A stretch of DNA of 64,000 bases from VAZQ01 sp046733355 (GCA_046733355.1 JBKPOZ010000028.1:1-64000), one strand, 5' to 3'. Numbered from the stretch's first letter, positions 1 through 9,026 are shown. Notes: generated by a model not told the origin, from the sequence alone. Made by a program: numbers and translations.

Positions 1-173
1 ACGTAGGCTTGCACGCATTTACGGAAGGGGCACTCCTGTCCGGCACCTGCATCTCGCTAGCACCGGGAATGGCCGTGTTTGTGGTGGCAAAGGGCAAGGC
101 CGAAGGTGTCATCCGGATCCGGCCGAAAGGCTCGTTGAAGATTTTTTACACTTCGGAACTGGCGTTCGAGTGA
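1..173 (+). CDS. C-terminal end of an unidentified protein (cut by left edge)
   Basis: An open frame enters from the left edge and stops at TGA 171-173. The 56 visible residues contain a short hydrophobic stretch (PGMAVFVVAKG) and end in a basic beta-rich tail (IRIRPKGSLKIFYTSELAFE). I do not recognise a family from this fragment. About 120 bases follow before the next gene, with no obvious terminator hairpin. Confidence 0.4.
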   Translation, partial: VGLHAFTEGALLSGTCISLAPGMAVFVVAKGKAEGVIRIRPKGSLKIFYTSELAFE

Positions 174-295
174 CCTGCGCACCTGGACGGGAAGACGAGG
201 CGCCCGCCGATGTGGCGGTTATCATCGGGTGAGCGCATGAACCTATGCATGCCTACGAGAAGCAGACACCCGCCGCTTGGACGGAATGGAGATGA

Positions 296-1033
296 GTGGA
301 ATCAGCTTTAAAGTCCGCGGCGCCGCAAGGCCATGTGGAGAGCAAGATGCAGCTTAGTACCTATCTGAGCCTGGAGTTCTTGTTGAGCTTGCTCACAGCT
401 GCGAACATCTTTGCAGTGATTGGGGGATTTCTCTACATCGCATCTATTTCGATGAAGACTGTCATCCCCCTGCGCATCGCGGGCATCGGCAGCGCATTCG
501 CGTTTCTGTGCTCTGGGGTGCTCGCGCGCTCCTTCGCGCCGATTTTCCTGTATTCCCTTTTGCTGCCGCTTAACATGTTCCGCCTGTATCAAATGCTGGA
601 GCTGATCAAGAAGGTGCGCGCTGCGGCGAGCAGCGATCTGAGCATGGATTGGCTGCAGCCATTCATGCGCCGCCGGCGGTTCCGCAGGGGCGAGGTCCTG
701 TTCCGCAAAGGTGATCTCGCGGATGAAATGTTTCTGGTGGAAAAAGGAAAGTTCGTGGTTTCGGAGCTGGGCATCGAGCTGCGGCCGGGTCAGATCTTCG
801 GGGAGATGGGCCTACTCACATCAGGGTCGCACCGGACCGCCTCCGTCGAGTGCATCGAACATGGACAGGCCCTGACTATCAACTATGACCAGGTACGCGA
901 ACTATACTTTGAGAATCCCGAGTTCGGATTTTATTTTCTGCGACTTGTCGGCGAACGGCTGCTGCACGACCTTAAGCTAGTGGAAGAAAAGCTGGCGCAG
1001 GAGCGGCAAATGCGCCTGCAGGGCGTCTCATAG
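296..1033 (+). CDS. Membrane protein with cyclic-nucleotide-binding (Crp-like) domain
   Basis: The protein has 245 residues. About three hydrophobic segments (roughly residues 25-50, 57-80 and 82-100) are followed by a cNMP-binding beta-barrel at about 125-225. The phosphate-binding cassette is recognisable as FGEMGLLTSGSHRTASV, with the usual Gly-Glu and Arg-Thr-Ala positions, so nucleotide binding is plausible. There is no helix-turn-helix after the barrel, unlike Crp or Fnr, and no ion-channel pore motif. It is more likely a membrane-anchored sensor than a transcription factor. The start is taken as GTG 296, with GGAGA just upstream; an in-frame ATG at 347 is the alternative. It is convergent with the secretion genes. 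Its partner and output are unknown. Confidence 0.75.
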   Translation: MESALKSAAPQGHVESKMQLSTYLSLEFLLSLLTAANIFAVIGGFLYIASISMKTVIPLRIAGIGSAFAFLCSGVLARSFAPIFLYSLLLPLNMFRLYQMLELIKKVRAAASSDLSMDWLQPFMRRRRFRRGEVLFRKGDLADEMFLVEKGKFVVSELGIELRPGQIFGEMGLLTSGSHRTASVECIEHGQALTINYDQVRELYFENPEFGFYFLRLVGERLLHDLKLVEEKLAQERQMRLQGVS

Positions 1034-1088
1034 CAGCTATTCGGGCAGCTTGCTGGAGAAACGAGCGGGCCAGCACCGTTGCCCCCGA

Positions 1089-2408
1089 TCATCCCCGTTC
1101 CCGGAAAGTACGCATCAGCTGGTCGCGCAGCGGCTTGAGCAAGTAAGAGATAACCGTGCGCTCGCCGGTTTGGATGAAACATTCAACCGGCATACCTGGA
1201 ACGAGCTTGACCCCGCCCAGGCGCGCCAGCTCCTCCGCAGCGATCGAGATACGGACAATGTAGTAGCTCTGGCCGGTCCGCTCCTCCGAGGTGATATCGG
1301 CAGAGATTAAGGAAACCGTACCATCGATCTGCGGAGTGGTGGCCGCGTTAAATGCCGAAAAGCGCAGCAGAGCTTTCTGTTGCAGCTGCACCTGCTCGAT
1401 GTCCTGCGGATTGACTTTGGCCTCGACAGTAAGGCTATCCGCATTGGGAACAATGAGCATCACGGCCTCGCCCGCCTGGATCACACCGCCGATCGTGTGC
1501 ACGGTCAGCTGAAAGACCGTGCCGTCCTGCGGAGCGCGGATATCCACCCGCCGCAGCTGATCTTCAGCGGCGACTTTGCGCTCGACGAACTCGCCGATCT
1601 TGCCATCGATCTCGCGCATCTCTTTCGCCACTTCGCTGCTGAGATCCTGGTCGATCTGGATGATCTTGAGCTGGATTTCAGCGACCTTGCCTTTGCTCTG
1701 CGCCACTGAAGCCACGAGCTGCGCCTGCTCGCCCTCAATCCTGGCGGATTCCCGCTCCAGCTGAGTGAGCCGCGTAAGCGGGACCAGGTTCTTCTTGTAG
1801 AGATCCCGCACGCCCTCGAGCTCGTGCGTGATAAGCTCAAGCTCCTTTTTCTTTGCCTTCTGCTGAGCTGTCATGCCCACGATTTCTTCATTCAGCTGCT
1901 CGATTTGCTGGCGCAGCTGCGCTTTCTGGCCGGAACGCGCGGTATGACGCAGCGCGAACAGTTTACGTTCGCCCTCGATGATCTGAGCCACATCGGGATC
2001 ATTGGACCGGTTGAGAAGCTCGGCAGGAAAGACGATTACATCTGCGGTATCGCGCTCGCTTGCCAGCCGCGCTTTGCGCGCCCACAATTCTTCAAGGCTC
2101 CTGGTGATGATTGCCAAATTCGCGCGCGTTACGGTCTCATCGAGGCGGATCACGATATCGCCACTCTTCACGCGCGTACCGTCGCGGACGCGCAGCTCTC
2201 CTACTATTCCTCCCGTCGGGTGCTGAACCTTCTTGACGTTGGAATCGACGACGACCTTGCCGGGGGCGATAAGCGCACCGGAAAGCGCGGTTGTTCCTGC
2301 CCAACCACCGACCCCGCCCGCAAGCAGAACGAATACAGCGAGGCCGGCAAGCGCATTGCGTCGAATTGATCGGCGCGTGGGTGAGAGATTCTCCGGCAAA
2401 TTAAGCAC
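1089..2408 (-). CDS. HlyD-family type I secretion membrane fusion (adaptor) protein
   Basis: This is the periplasmic adaptor that links an inner-membrane ABC exporter to a TolC-type outer-membrane channel. Its 439 residues show one N-terminal membrane segment (about 16-38), a biotinyl-lipoyl-like half motif (GGIVGELRVRDGTRVKSGD), a long charged coiled coil (about 100-290) and a C-terminal beta-barrel ending PGMPVECFIQTGERTVISYLLKPL, the usual signature of PrtE/HlyD adaptors. The gene overlaps the upstream ABC exporter gene by 8 bp, so they form one operon. No TolC homologue or glycine-rich RTX substrate gene is visible nearby, so the cargo is unknown. Confidence 0.9.
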   Translation of the reverse strand: MLNLPENLSPTRRSIRRNALAGLAVFVLLAGGVGGWAGTTALSGALIAPGKVVVDSNVKKVQHPTGGIVGELRVRDGTRVKSGDIVIRLDETVTRANLAIITRSLEELWARKARLASERDTADVIVFPAELLNRSNDPDVAQIIEGERKLFALRHTARSGQKAQLRQQIEQLNEEIVGMTAQQKAKKKELELITHELEGVRDLYKKNLVPLTRLTQLERESARIEGEQAQLVASVAQSKGKVAEIQLKIIQIDQDLSSEVAKEMREIDGKIGEFVERKVAAEDQLRRVDIRAPQDGTVFQLTVHTIGGVIQAGEAVMLIVPNADSLTVEAKVNPQDIEQVQLQQKALLRFSAFNAATTPQIDGTVSLISADITSEERTGQSYYIVRISIAAEELARLGGVKLVPGMPVECFIQTGERTVISYLLKPLRDQLMRTFRERG

Positions 2409-4161
2409 TCCCTGCTTCCGGAACGATTTTGAGCGGTCGCGGCTGCGGCTCGCGATGCAGCACTTTCGCTATGACCTCATCCTTGGGCCCGAAAGCAACA
2501 GCGCGGCCCTCTTTCATGGCCAACAGGAGATCGACACCGGCAATCGCACTCGGCCGATGCGCGATGACGATGGCTATGCCGCCGCGCGCGCGAATGCCGA
2601 GGATAGCCTTGGTCAGGGCGGCCTCTCCCTCCGCGTCGAGATTGGAGTTGGGCTCATCGAGAACCACCAGGAAAGGGTCGCGGTAGAGAGCGCGCGCGAG
2701 CGCGATCCGCTGTGCCTGCCCCGCCGAGAGCACGCCTGAATGCTCGCCGATCTGTGTATCATAACCATCAGGCAGAGAGACGATCATCTCGTGCACGCCC
2801 GCTGCTGCCGCGGCCTCTCTTATCGCCTTCGCATCGGGATTGGGCTCGAAGCGGCTGATGTTCTGCGCGACGGTACCGCTGAGCAGCTCGACATGCTGGG
2901 GCAGATAGCCAATGTAGCGCCCCAGCATGTGGGGGGCCCATTGCTCGAGTGCTGCTCCGTCCAGGCAAACCTTTCCTTGACGCGGCGCCCAATATCCGAC
3001 CAGCACGCGGGCAAGAGAAGATTTGCCAGAGGCACTGGGACCGATTACCCCGAGCGCGCTGCCGCGTTGAAGCTTCAGCGAAAGCTCGCGTACCACCACG
3101 ACCTGCTTCTCGGCTCCTGGAGGTACCACGCTTACATTCTCGACCACCAGCGTCAGGTGCGGCGGGTCGAGCTCCATTGGCTGTACGTCCGATGGAATCG
3201 TTGCCAGTAAGCTGCGCAGCCGGTCCCAGCTCTGGCGCGCTGCCAGCCAGCCGCGCCAATGGGCGATTGCGACATCGACAGGCGCCAGTGCGCGTGCAGT
3301 CAAGATCGACCCCGCGATGATGATGCCGGCGGAGGCCTCCTGATAGATCACAAGATACGCGCCCACGCCGAGCACCGCGGACTGCAGCATGAGTCTGAGC
3401 ACTTTCGACATCGCGCCCAATCCACCGGCCACGTCGCTCGCGCGCCTGTTGCTGGCCAGGTAATCTGCATTGACGGCGTTCCAGCGCCCGATCACGTTCC
3501 CAACCATGCCCATTGCAACCAGCGCTTCGGCGTTGCGCCGGCTTGACTCGAGCAACTGGGTGCGTGCGGTGCCGAGCTTGGCGGCCTGCATTGTCGGACT
3601 GTGCGCGAGCCATTCCGTGAGCAGCGTAAGCATTACAAGAATAAACCCGCCGATCACGGCGGTGATGCCGATCAGGAAATGGAAGGCAAAGCAGATGCCG
3701 AGATAAACCGGGATCCAGGGCAGGTCGAAGAGGGCTACCGGACCGGCGCTGCCCAGAAAAGTGCGCACGCTGTCGAGGTCGCGCATGGGGCCAGTCCCCT
3801 CATTGCGTGCGCCGATGATCGATGGAAGCCGTACGATGCTGTGATACACGCGCTCGTTGAGCCTTTCATCGAGGGCAAGGCCGATGCGCGCCAGAATGCG
3901 TCCGCGGATGAGATCGAGCAGCCCCTGCGCGACGTAAAGCCCGCCGGCGAGCCCGGCAAGCCCGATCAGCGTCGGTACGCTGCGACTGGGCAGCACCCGG
4001 TCATAGATCTGCAGCATGAATATCGCGCCTGTGAGCATGAGCAGGTTGCTCATAGCGCTGATCAGTCCGGTAGCCACAAAGGCGCCGCGGCAGGAGGCGA
4101 GCGCAGCCGCAACCTCCGAGCGTTGTGGAAACAGCGAACGTTTGCGCGGCGGCTGAGCCAT
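2401..4161 (-). CDS. Type I secretion ABC exporter, fused permease-ATPase (PrtD-like)
   Basis: This is the inner-membrane motor of a type I secretion system. An N-terminal ABC_membrane region (about 30-310) precedes a nucleotide-binding domain with Walker A GPSASGKSS, the signature LSAGQAQRIALARAL and Walker B VVLDEPNSNLD. No N-terminal C39 peptidase domain is present, as expected for the PrtD/RTX class rather than bacteriocin exporters. I start it at ATG 4161 (MAQPPRKRSLF); an in-frame ATG at 4239 would add 26 residues with no sign of conservation. It overlaps the adaptor gene. The 288 bases up to the next gene hold nothing I can name. Confidence 0.9.
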   Translation of the reverse strand: MAQPPRKRSLFPQRSEVAAALASCRGAFVATGLISAMSNLLMLTGAIFMLQIYDRVLPSRSVPTLIGLAGLAGGLYVAQGLLDLIRGRILARIGLALDERLNERVYHSIVRLPSIIGARNEGTGPMRDLDSVRTFLGSAGPVALFDLPWIPVYLGICFAFHFLIGITAVIGGFILVMLTLLTEWLAHSPTMQAAKLGTARTQLLESSRRNAEALVAMGMVGNVIGRWNAVNADYLASNRRASDVAGGLGAMSKVLRLMLQSAVLGVGAYLVIYQEASAGIIIAGSILTARALAPVDVAIAHWRGWLAARQSWDRLRSLLATIPSDVQPMELDPPHLTLVVENVSVVPPGAEKQVVVVRELSLKLQRGSALGVIGPSASGKSSLARVLVGYWAPRQGKVCLDGAALEQWAPHMLGRYIGYLPQHVELLSGTVAQNISRFEPNPDAKAIREAAAAAGVHEMIVSLPDGYDTQIGEHSGVLSAGQAQRIALARALYRDPFLVVLDEPNSNLDAEGEAALTKAILGIRARGGIAIVIAHRPSAIAGVDLLLAMKEGRAVAFGPKDEVIAKVLHREPQPRPLKIVPEAGSA

Positions 4162-4449
4162 CGATGGGAGGGTTCTCTTTGAGCGGATCGAATCGACGCT
4201 GCCGATCAACCGTGCCCGAATCGTGAGCGCGGCAAACACCTACATTTGCGTCCGCCTGCGAGTTCGTTTCGCCGCAGTTAGAATCGCGTTGGCCTAAATA
4301 ATGGACGCCACAAAGCCGCAGTTTACCGATGCATGTGAGGATGTTCAAGGATGCTGCCGGCCGGCCAGATGTTATACTTAAACACGCCTCTGTGAATGCG
4401 TGCGCAACATGAAATGGACGTAGTGCTGACCTGGCGCTCGGCAGTTGGG

Positions 4450-5364
4450 CTAGGAACGCATGGACTTTTGCACTGGGTCCAGCCTTGGGCTGCTCATTTG
4501 CGGACCAGACAGTTCGACTTCGGATTCCGCGCGAAACAGATTACTATGCAGATTTGCGATCCATTGGCGGCCGATTGGAGTAACGTTGAGGTAATCGATC
4601 GCAGTCTGGATGTGCGGGTACACACTCTTCCAAAAGAATTGCGGATACGAGCTCACGATGTCTGCCGGGGAAGTATATGCGAAGTCCCTATTCAGGCCCA
4701 CTTCCTCGAACTCGTAATAGAGTGCATTTGCCTTGGCGATGTAGTTCGGATCCCCGAGTTGTCCAATGTAGTCGGCTGCGCGCACCAGTCGGATTGCGTC
4801 GTCGGGTGCATCCTCTGTCGGTGAAATCGTAATTGGAAACCGGGTGTACTCAATGCCTCGCGCCACCCGCTGTTCGTCGATCGCCTTTATAGGCGTGAGG
4901 CACTGCAGCGCGAACAGCTTGGAGCGATCAACATGATACCGAAACAGCGCGGCATCCGATGCCCCCCTCGGCAAAGTGATTTTGCGGCCGGTACCGTCGA
5001 CAACATAGCCATCCTGGCCGTCTGCTTGCAGGATTCCGCGAACAAAGCCAATGTCGTGCATCAGGCACGCAATGATAAAATGCGCATATTCCTCCGCCGA
5101 TACGTGCGAATAAAGTGCGCGCCCCTGCAGAATTTGATGGCCCGCGATCGTGACCAGCATGGTGTGCTCTACATTGTGATAGAGCGCGTCGCTTTTGCCG
5201 AGGCATCCGAGGGCAAGCTGGGCCATTCCGCAAACAATTTCTGTCAGCCGCGCACCAGACGAGCCAAAGCTGCGCTGCATATGATGCTCGAGAAACGAGC
5301 TAAGTGAATCCGACGCCAGCTGCGGGACCGTTTTCATACACCCATCACGATTGGAGCCCGGCAT
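4450..5364 (-). CDS. HD-domain metal-dependent phosphohydrolase-like protein
   Basis: The protein has 304 residues. It shows the HD-superfamily metal ligands in order: His in YHNVEHT, the His-Asp doublet in CLMHDIG and a later Asp in RAADYIGQLGDP. The substrate is unknown; HD proteins commonly cleave nucleotides or cyclic nucleotides. The region after residue 280 is poorly ordered. ATG 5364 is used; ATG 5337 (MKTVPQ) is equally possible because neither has a strong ribosome site. A perfect TGTGATGGCCATCACA palindrome sits 38 bases upstream of the first start, which suggests control by a Crp-type regulator. It stands alone between the secretion operon and the transpeptidase gene. Confidence 0.75.
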   Translation of the reverse strand: MPGSNRDGCMKTVPQLASDSLSSFLEHHMQRSFGSSGARLTEIVCGMAQLALGCLGKSDALYHNVEHTMLVTIAGHQILQGRALYSHVSAEEYAHFIIACLMHDIGFVRGILQADGQDGYVVDGTGRKITLPRGASDAALFRYHVDRSKLFALQCLTPIKAIDEQRVARGIEYTRFPITISPTEDAPDDAIRLVRAADYIGQLGDPNYIAKANALYYEFEEVGLNRDFAYTSPADIVSSYPQFFWKSVYPHIQTAIDYLNVTPIGRQWIANLHSNLFRAESEVELSGPQMSSPRLDPVQKSMRS

Positions 5365-5401
5365 AAAACCGAGCCATATGCCTCATCTTGCGGCTCGAGG
5401 C

Positions 5402-5417
5402 TGTGATGGCCATCACA
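5402..5417. promoter_or_regulatory. Perfect Crp-type palindrome TGTGATGGCCATCACA
   Basis: This 16-base perfect dyad matches the Crp-family consensus TGTGA-N6-TCACA in all ten conserved bases. It lies in the 319-base space between the divergent HD-domain and L,D-transpeptidase genes, near the HD gene. The rest of that space shows no gene I can support. That a Crp/Fnr-type protein binds here is inference. Confidence 0.5.
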
Positions 5418-5683
5418 AAAAGGCGCTTTGCGCAACCCCGCAGATCAGAACCGTGTTGCTGAACTGAGACGCCGGTCGCGCGCGACGATGGCCTGAACAC
5501 GATCGTCGTGCGATAGACACGGCCGCGGCAAATCCTGCGCGGCAAACCATTGATCCCGCAAACGTTCCCAGCCGGTGCGTCAACCGGTTGGTCACCATTT
5601 TTGGCCGCTATGGTCTTGAATGCGCCTTGTTCGTGGCCCATTCAACCGTAACGTAAAGGCTGCATTTGCAGGGGGTTTGGGGG

Positions 5684-6760
5684 ATGCTTTTTCGCACAGC
5701 GGGTGCACCGCTTCTCTTTGGCCTGTTGGCAGTGAGCGGATTGGCTCACGCCCAATATTATCCGGCGTATCCCGGCTATCCGCCGCACGCCCAGCAGTTG
5801 CCGGTCATTCCTGCGGATGACGCGGATGATCCGTTCTACGATCCTCCCGTCGTGCAAAGCCGCCCACTGCCGCCGCCCCCCGGAGCCGTTCCTCCGGGCC
5901 AGCACGATGAGGAAGCCACCCCGCGCGTGCCGGGCTACATAGCGCGGGAGGTGCCGCCCGGCGGCGCATATCCCGCATATCCGCCCCCTGCCGTTGCACC
6001 CGTCGGCCCCGACGGCGTACGCCCGCCCATGCCGGTTGGCCCAACACTCTCGGGCGAAGGAGCACCAGCCGCCACCGCGCACGGCGACGCGCGCTTCGCT
6101 TCGCTGCCTCCGGACGTACGCCCTGAGACTGGCCCGGCGAAGACGCTGCCGCCCAGATTCCAGCGGACCATGGTGGACTACAAGACGAAGGAGCCTGCCG
6201 GCACCATCGTGATCGACACATCCAACACGTATCTCTACCTGGTGCTCGGCGGCGGCAAGGCCATGCGGTACGGCGTCGGTGTCGGCCGTGAAGGCTTCAC
6301 CTGGAGCGGCACACAAAAGATAACCCGCATGGCGGAATGGCCGGACTGGACCCCGCCGGAAGAGATGATCGAGCGCCAGCCCTATCTGCCGCGCTTCATG
6401 GCGGGTGGCGAAACCAATCCGCTCGGCGCGCGCGCCATGTATCTCGGGAGCACCGTGTACCGGATCCATGGTACCAACCAGCCTTCAACCATTGGCACCT
6501 TCGTCTCCTCGGGATGCATCCGCCTCACCAATGCGGATGTGATGGATCTCTTTTCACGCGTGAAAGTCGGCACGCGCGTGGTGGTGCTGCCGGGCCATGC
6601 TCCGGCCAATCCGCATGCTATTCTGCCGCAGGCCGCTGCGGCGGCCCCGCCGCCCGGCCCGGTACCGGCCGGTGCGGTGCCCCCCGCACCCGTACCCGGA
6701 GGGGCGGCGTCGATCGCTATCACGCCTCTTCCGCCGCCTCCCAGCGCCCTGGCGCGGTGA
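5684..6760 (+). CDS. YkuD-family L,D-transpeptidase, exported, proline-rich
   Basis: This is a periplasmic peptidoglycan cross-linking enzyme (or one that anchors proteins to peptidoglycan). A signal peptide (MLFRTAGAPLLFGLLAVSGLAHA) is followed by a long Pro/Tyr/Gly-rich linker (about 25-165) and a YkuD domain. The catalytic motif is visible as HGTN at about 261 and SSGCIRLTN with the nucleophilic Cys near 277. A second Pro/Ala-rich tail follows. ATG 5684 is preferred because a purine-rich GCAGGGGG site precedes it and the signal peptide then starts correctly; an upstream TTG at 5666 is less likely. It is a single gene, and such paralogues are numerous in Hyphomicrobiales. Confidence 0.9.
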   Translation: MLFRTAGAPLLFGLLAVSGLAHAQYYPAYPGYPPHAQQLPVIPADDADDPFYDPPVVQSRPLPPPPGAVPPGQHDEEATPRVPGYIAREVPPGGAYPAYPPPAVAPVGPDGVRPPMPVGPTLSGEGAPAATAHGDARFASLPPDVRPETGPAKTLPPRFQRTMVDYKTKEPAGTIVIDTSNTYLYLVLGGGKAMRYGVGVGREGFTWSGTQKITRMAEWPDWTPPEEMIERQPYLPRFMAGGETNPLGARAMYLGSTVYRIHGTNQPSTIGTFVSSGCIRLTNADVMDLFSRVKVGTRVVVLPGHAPANPHAILPQAAAAAPPPGPVPAGAVPPAPVPGGAASIAITPLPPPPSALAR

Positions 6761-6832
6761 TTCGCAGGGTGGGTTGAGCGGGAAGCGAAACCCACCGCCT
6801 AACTCCGCTTGGTGGGTTACGGCGCTGCGCGC

Positions 6833-7789
6833 CTACAAAACACGCACCGGCTTGCCGTCGAGCCAGGCGCGGATGTCTTCGACGATTCCACCATAGAAGG
6901 TGCGATAATTCTGCACCGACACGTAGCCGAGGTGCGGTGTGATCACGACGTTCTCCATGGCGCGGAACGGATGATCGAGGGGCAGCGGCTCGACGTCGAA
7001 TACATCGAGCCCCGCGCCCGCGATCCTTTTGTCGCGTAATGCGGCGATGAGTGCGCTTTCCTGCACGATTGGGCCGCGCGACGTGTTGATCAAGAACGCG
7101 GAAGCCTTCATCTGCGCCAGCTCGCTTGCGCTCACGAGTCCGCGCGTACGGGGTGAGAGCACCAGATGCATGCTGATGCAGTCCGACTGGCGAAAGAGAT
7201 CGTCCTTGCTCACGTAGCCGACGCCGAGCTCGGCGCATTTTTCTGCAGTGAGGTTCTGGCTCCACGCAATCACGTTCATGCCGAAGGCTTTTGCGATCTG
7301 TGCCGTGCGCGTGCCGAGCTTTCCAAGACCCAAAACCCCGAGCGTGAGCCCTTCGAGATCGAGGCCGACAGTGCTCTGCCAGCGGACGCCCGCGCGCATG
7401 CGCGCGCTTTCGTAACCCACGTGCCGCGCGAGCTCGAGCATGAGCGCAAAGGCGATCGCCGAGGTTGGATTGCCGGTCGTAGGCGTTCCGCAGAACGTAA
7501 TGCTGCGCTGCTTCGCGGCGGCCACGTCGATCGAAGCGTTGCGCATGCCTGTCGTGATCAAAAGCCTGAGTTTTGGCAGCTTTTCGAGCACCGCGCGCGG
7601 AAACGGAGTGCGCTCGCGCATGGCGCAGACGATCTCGAATTCCGCGAGCGCCGCGATCACGCTGGCTGCGTCGCCGAGGTGCTCGTTGAAAACGGCAACA
7701 TCGATCTCATCGGCGAGCAGCGACCAGTCCGCCATGTTCGTTGCGACATTCTGATAGTCATCAAGAACAGCACAGCGATAGCGCGGCAT
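6833..7789 (-). CDS. D-2-hydroxyacid dehydrogenase, NAD-binding
   Basis: The 318 residues belong to the D-isomer-specific 2-hydroxyacid dehydrogenase family (phosphoglycerate, glyoxylate or hydroxypyruvate reductase type). The Rossmann motif GLGKLG, the substrate Arg in NTSRGPIV, a Glu in the VEPLPLDHP region and the catalytic His in ITPHLGY are all visible. The exact substrate cannot be read. It lies 21 bases downstream of a KdgK-like sugar kinase on the same strand, so the two probably act in one sugar-acid pathway. Confidence 0.85.
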   Translation of the reverse strand: MPRYRCAVLDDYQNVATNMADWSLLADEIDVAVFNEHLGDAASVIAALAEFEIVCAMRERTPFPRAVLEKLPKLRLLITTGMRNASIDVAAAKQRSITFCGTPTTGNPTSAIAFALMLELARHVGYESARMRAGVRWQSTVGLDLEGLTLGVLGLGKLGTRTAQIAKAFGMNVIAWSQNLTAEKCAELGVGYVSKDDLFRQSDCISMHLVLSPRTRGLVSASELAQMKASAFLINTSRGPIVQESALIAALRDKRIAGAGLDVFDVEPLPLDHPFRAMENVVITPHLGYVSVQNYRTFYGGIVEDIRAWLDGKPVRVL

Positions 7790-7810
7790 AATGGCCCCTG
7801 TTTCTGCAGG

Positions 7811-8737
7811 TTAGTGCACCGCCGCTGCGGGCCGCGGCATGAGCGCGCCGCGGTGCGCAATGACCTGTGCGGCAAGGACGTGCGCTGCGCCTGCAGCTTC
7901 GTTTGGCGGCTGCCCGGAAAGGCGCGCTGCGATATACGCCGCGTTGAACCCGTCGCCTGCGGCGGTCGGGTCGACCGGGACCATCACCTGCGGCACGGGC
8001 ACAAAGGCGTTGTGTCCTGCGGCTGCGACGAGCGCGCTGTTGGGACCGTTCTTGACCACGATTTCAGGGATTCCAAATGCCTGCAGGCGCTGCACCGTCG
8101 CCTCAGGGCTGGGATCTCCCCAGAGCACGGCCTCGTCATCGTAGGCTGGAACCGCGATGTCCACCCGCTTGAGCGCTTCCATGAATACGGTTCGCGTGCG
8201 CGAGAGGTCTCCGCGCCATCCGCGCGGCCGAAAGTTGGGGTCGAAGGCGATCTTTACGCTGCGTTGCCGGATGCTCTCCATGAGCGCCAGGAAACGTCCA
8301 AGCCCCACATTCGAATAGAGCGACAACGTGATGCCGGAGAAGTAGACCAGCTTCGCCTGGCTTATGCTTTCGGCGATGCGGCCCCACTCCGGCAATTCAA
8401 AGAGCTCGCGCGCAGGCGATTGCCCGCGCCACTCGTAGGAGTGGCGCGCGCCTGCGGCGTCGGTGTCGACCACAGCCAAACCAGGGAGTCGCGCGCGCAA
8501 GCGCAGAATCAGGTCGGTGGCGACGCCTTCCACGGCCGCAAGCGCCAGCAGAGCGTCCGAGTAGACGTCATCGCCGAGTGCGGTTGCAAAGGCAGACGGG
8601 ACGCCTGCTCGGGCCAGGTACACGGCAACGTTGAAGGTGTCGCCGGCACATCCCAGGCCGAAACGGCCGTCGCCGCCCCGCACAAGCTCGACGATCAGTT
8701 CGCCGACGGTCACGACGCGCGCCTGCTGCTCAGCCAT
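7811..8737 (-). CDS. PfkB-family sugar kinase, 2-dehydro-3-deoxygluconokinase-like
   Basis: This ribokinase/PfkB kinase probably phosphorylates 2-keto-3-deoxygluconate. It has the N-terminal motif GELIVELVRG and substrate loop GLGCAGDTFNVAVYLAR. The C-terminal PfkB signature is DPTAAGDGFNAAYIA, with the catalytic Asp in GDGF. I start at ATG 8737 (MAEQQARVVTVGE); upstream in-frame ATGs up to 8893 would run across the Zur-like box of the divergent zinc operon and add unconserved sequence. It is the first gene of a two-gene unit with the hydroxyacid dehydrogenase. Confidence 0.82.
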   Translation of the reverse strand: MAEQQARVVTVGELIVELVRGGDGRFGLGCAGDTFNVAVYLARAGVPSAFATALGDDVYSDALLALAAVEGVATDLILRLRARLPGLAVVDTDAAGARHSYEWRGQSPARELFELPEWGRIAESISQAKLVYFSGITLSLYSNVGLGRFLALMESIRQRSVKIAFDPNFRPRGWRGDLSRTRTVFMEALKRVDIAVPAYDDEAVLWGDPSPEATVQRLQAFGIPEIVVKNGPNSALVAAAGHNAFVPVPQVMVPVDPTAAGDGFNAAYIAARLSGQPPNEAAGAAHVLAAQVIAHRGALMPRPAAAVH

Positions 8738-8804
8738 GCGACAGCCTAGCGCGGGCGCACCCGCCATGAAATCGGCCCGTCCGGCCTGCTGGCAGGCGGC
8801 CAGC

Positions 8805-8829
8805 GAAAATGTTATAATGTTACAATTCG
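8805..8829. promoter_or_regulatory. Zur-like operator in front of the zinc uptake operon
   Basis: The core TGTTATAATGTTACA agrees with the proteobacterial Zur consensus TGTTATAWTATAACA at all but two positions and sits in the usual AT-rich flanks (GAAA on the left, ATTC on the right). It ends 11 bases before the small His-rich gene and about 200 bases before the zinc ABC ATPase gene. In this GC-rich context the AT-rich patch stands out. Repression under zinc sufficiency is inferred from the family. Confidence 0.7.
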
Positions 8830-8839
8830 AAAACCCGCC

Positions 8840-9013
8840 ATGCCGACCCATCTGCCTCACCACCCCCAGCACAGGCATCCCGGCAGAGGGCATCCGCCCG
8901 CCCCTGTACGGCCGTCGCTACTGCGCATGTCCCTCGTCGAGCGCCTCGGGCTTTCCGGGATCTTGATCGCGATGCTGTGGGGTGCGGTGCTGTGGGCGAT
9001 GAAGGGCTCCTGA
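8840..9013 (+). CDS. 57-residue His-rich single-pass membrane peptide, first gene of zinc operon
   Basis: This short frame begins MPTHLPHHPQHRHPGRGHPP and has seven His in its first 20 residues. A basic segment follows (PSLLRMSLVERLG), then one hydrophobic helix (LSGILIAMLWGAVLWAM) and a KGS end. It lies directly downstream of the Zur-like box and 13 bases before the ABC ATPase gene on the same strand, which argues that it is translated as the operon's first product. The His cluster suggests zinc binding at the membrane face, perhaps as a chaperone or sensor for the importer. I do not recognise a named family. Confidence 0.65.
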   Translation: MPTHLPHHPQHRHPGRGHPPAPVRPSLLRMSLVERLGLSGILIAMLWGAVLWAMKGS

Positions 9014-9026
9014 TCGGGATTGCTCG

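Noticed and set aside
5345..5641. Minus-strand open frame of 98 codons upstream of the HD-domain gene
   Set aside because: Odd composition, no family motif, no ribosome site, and it overlaps both the HD gene start and the Crp-type palindrome.
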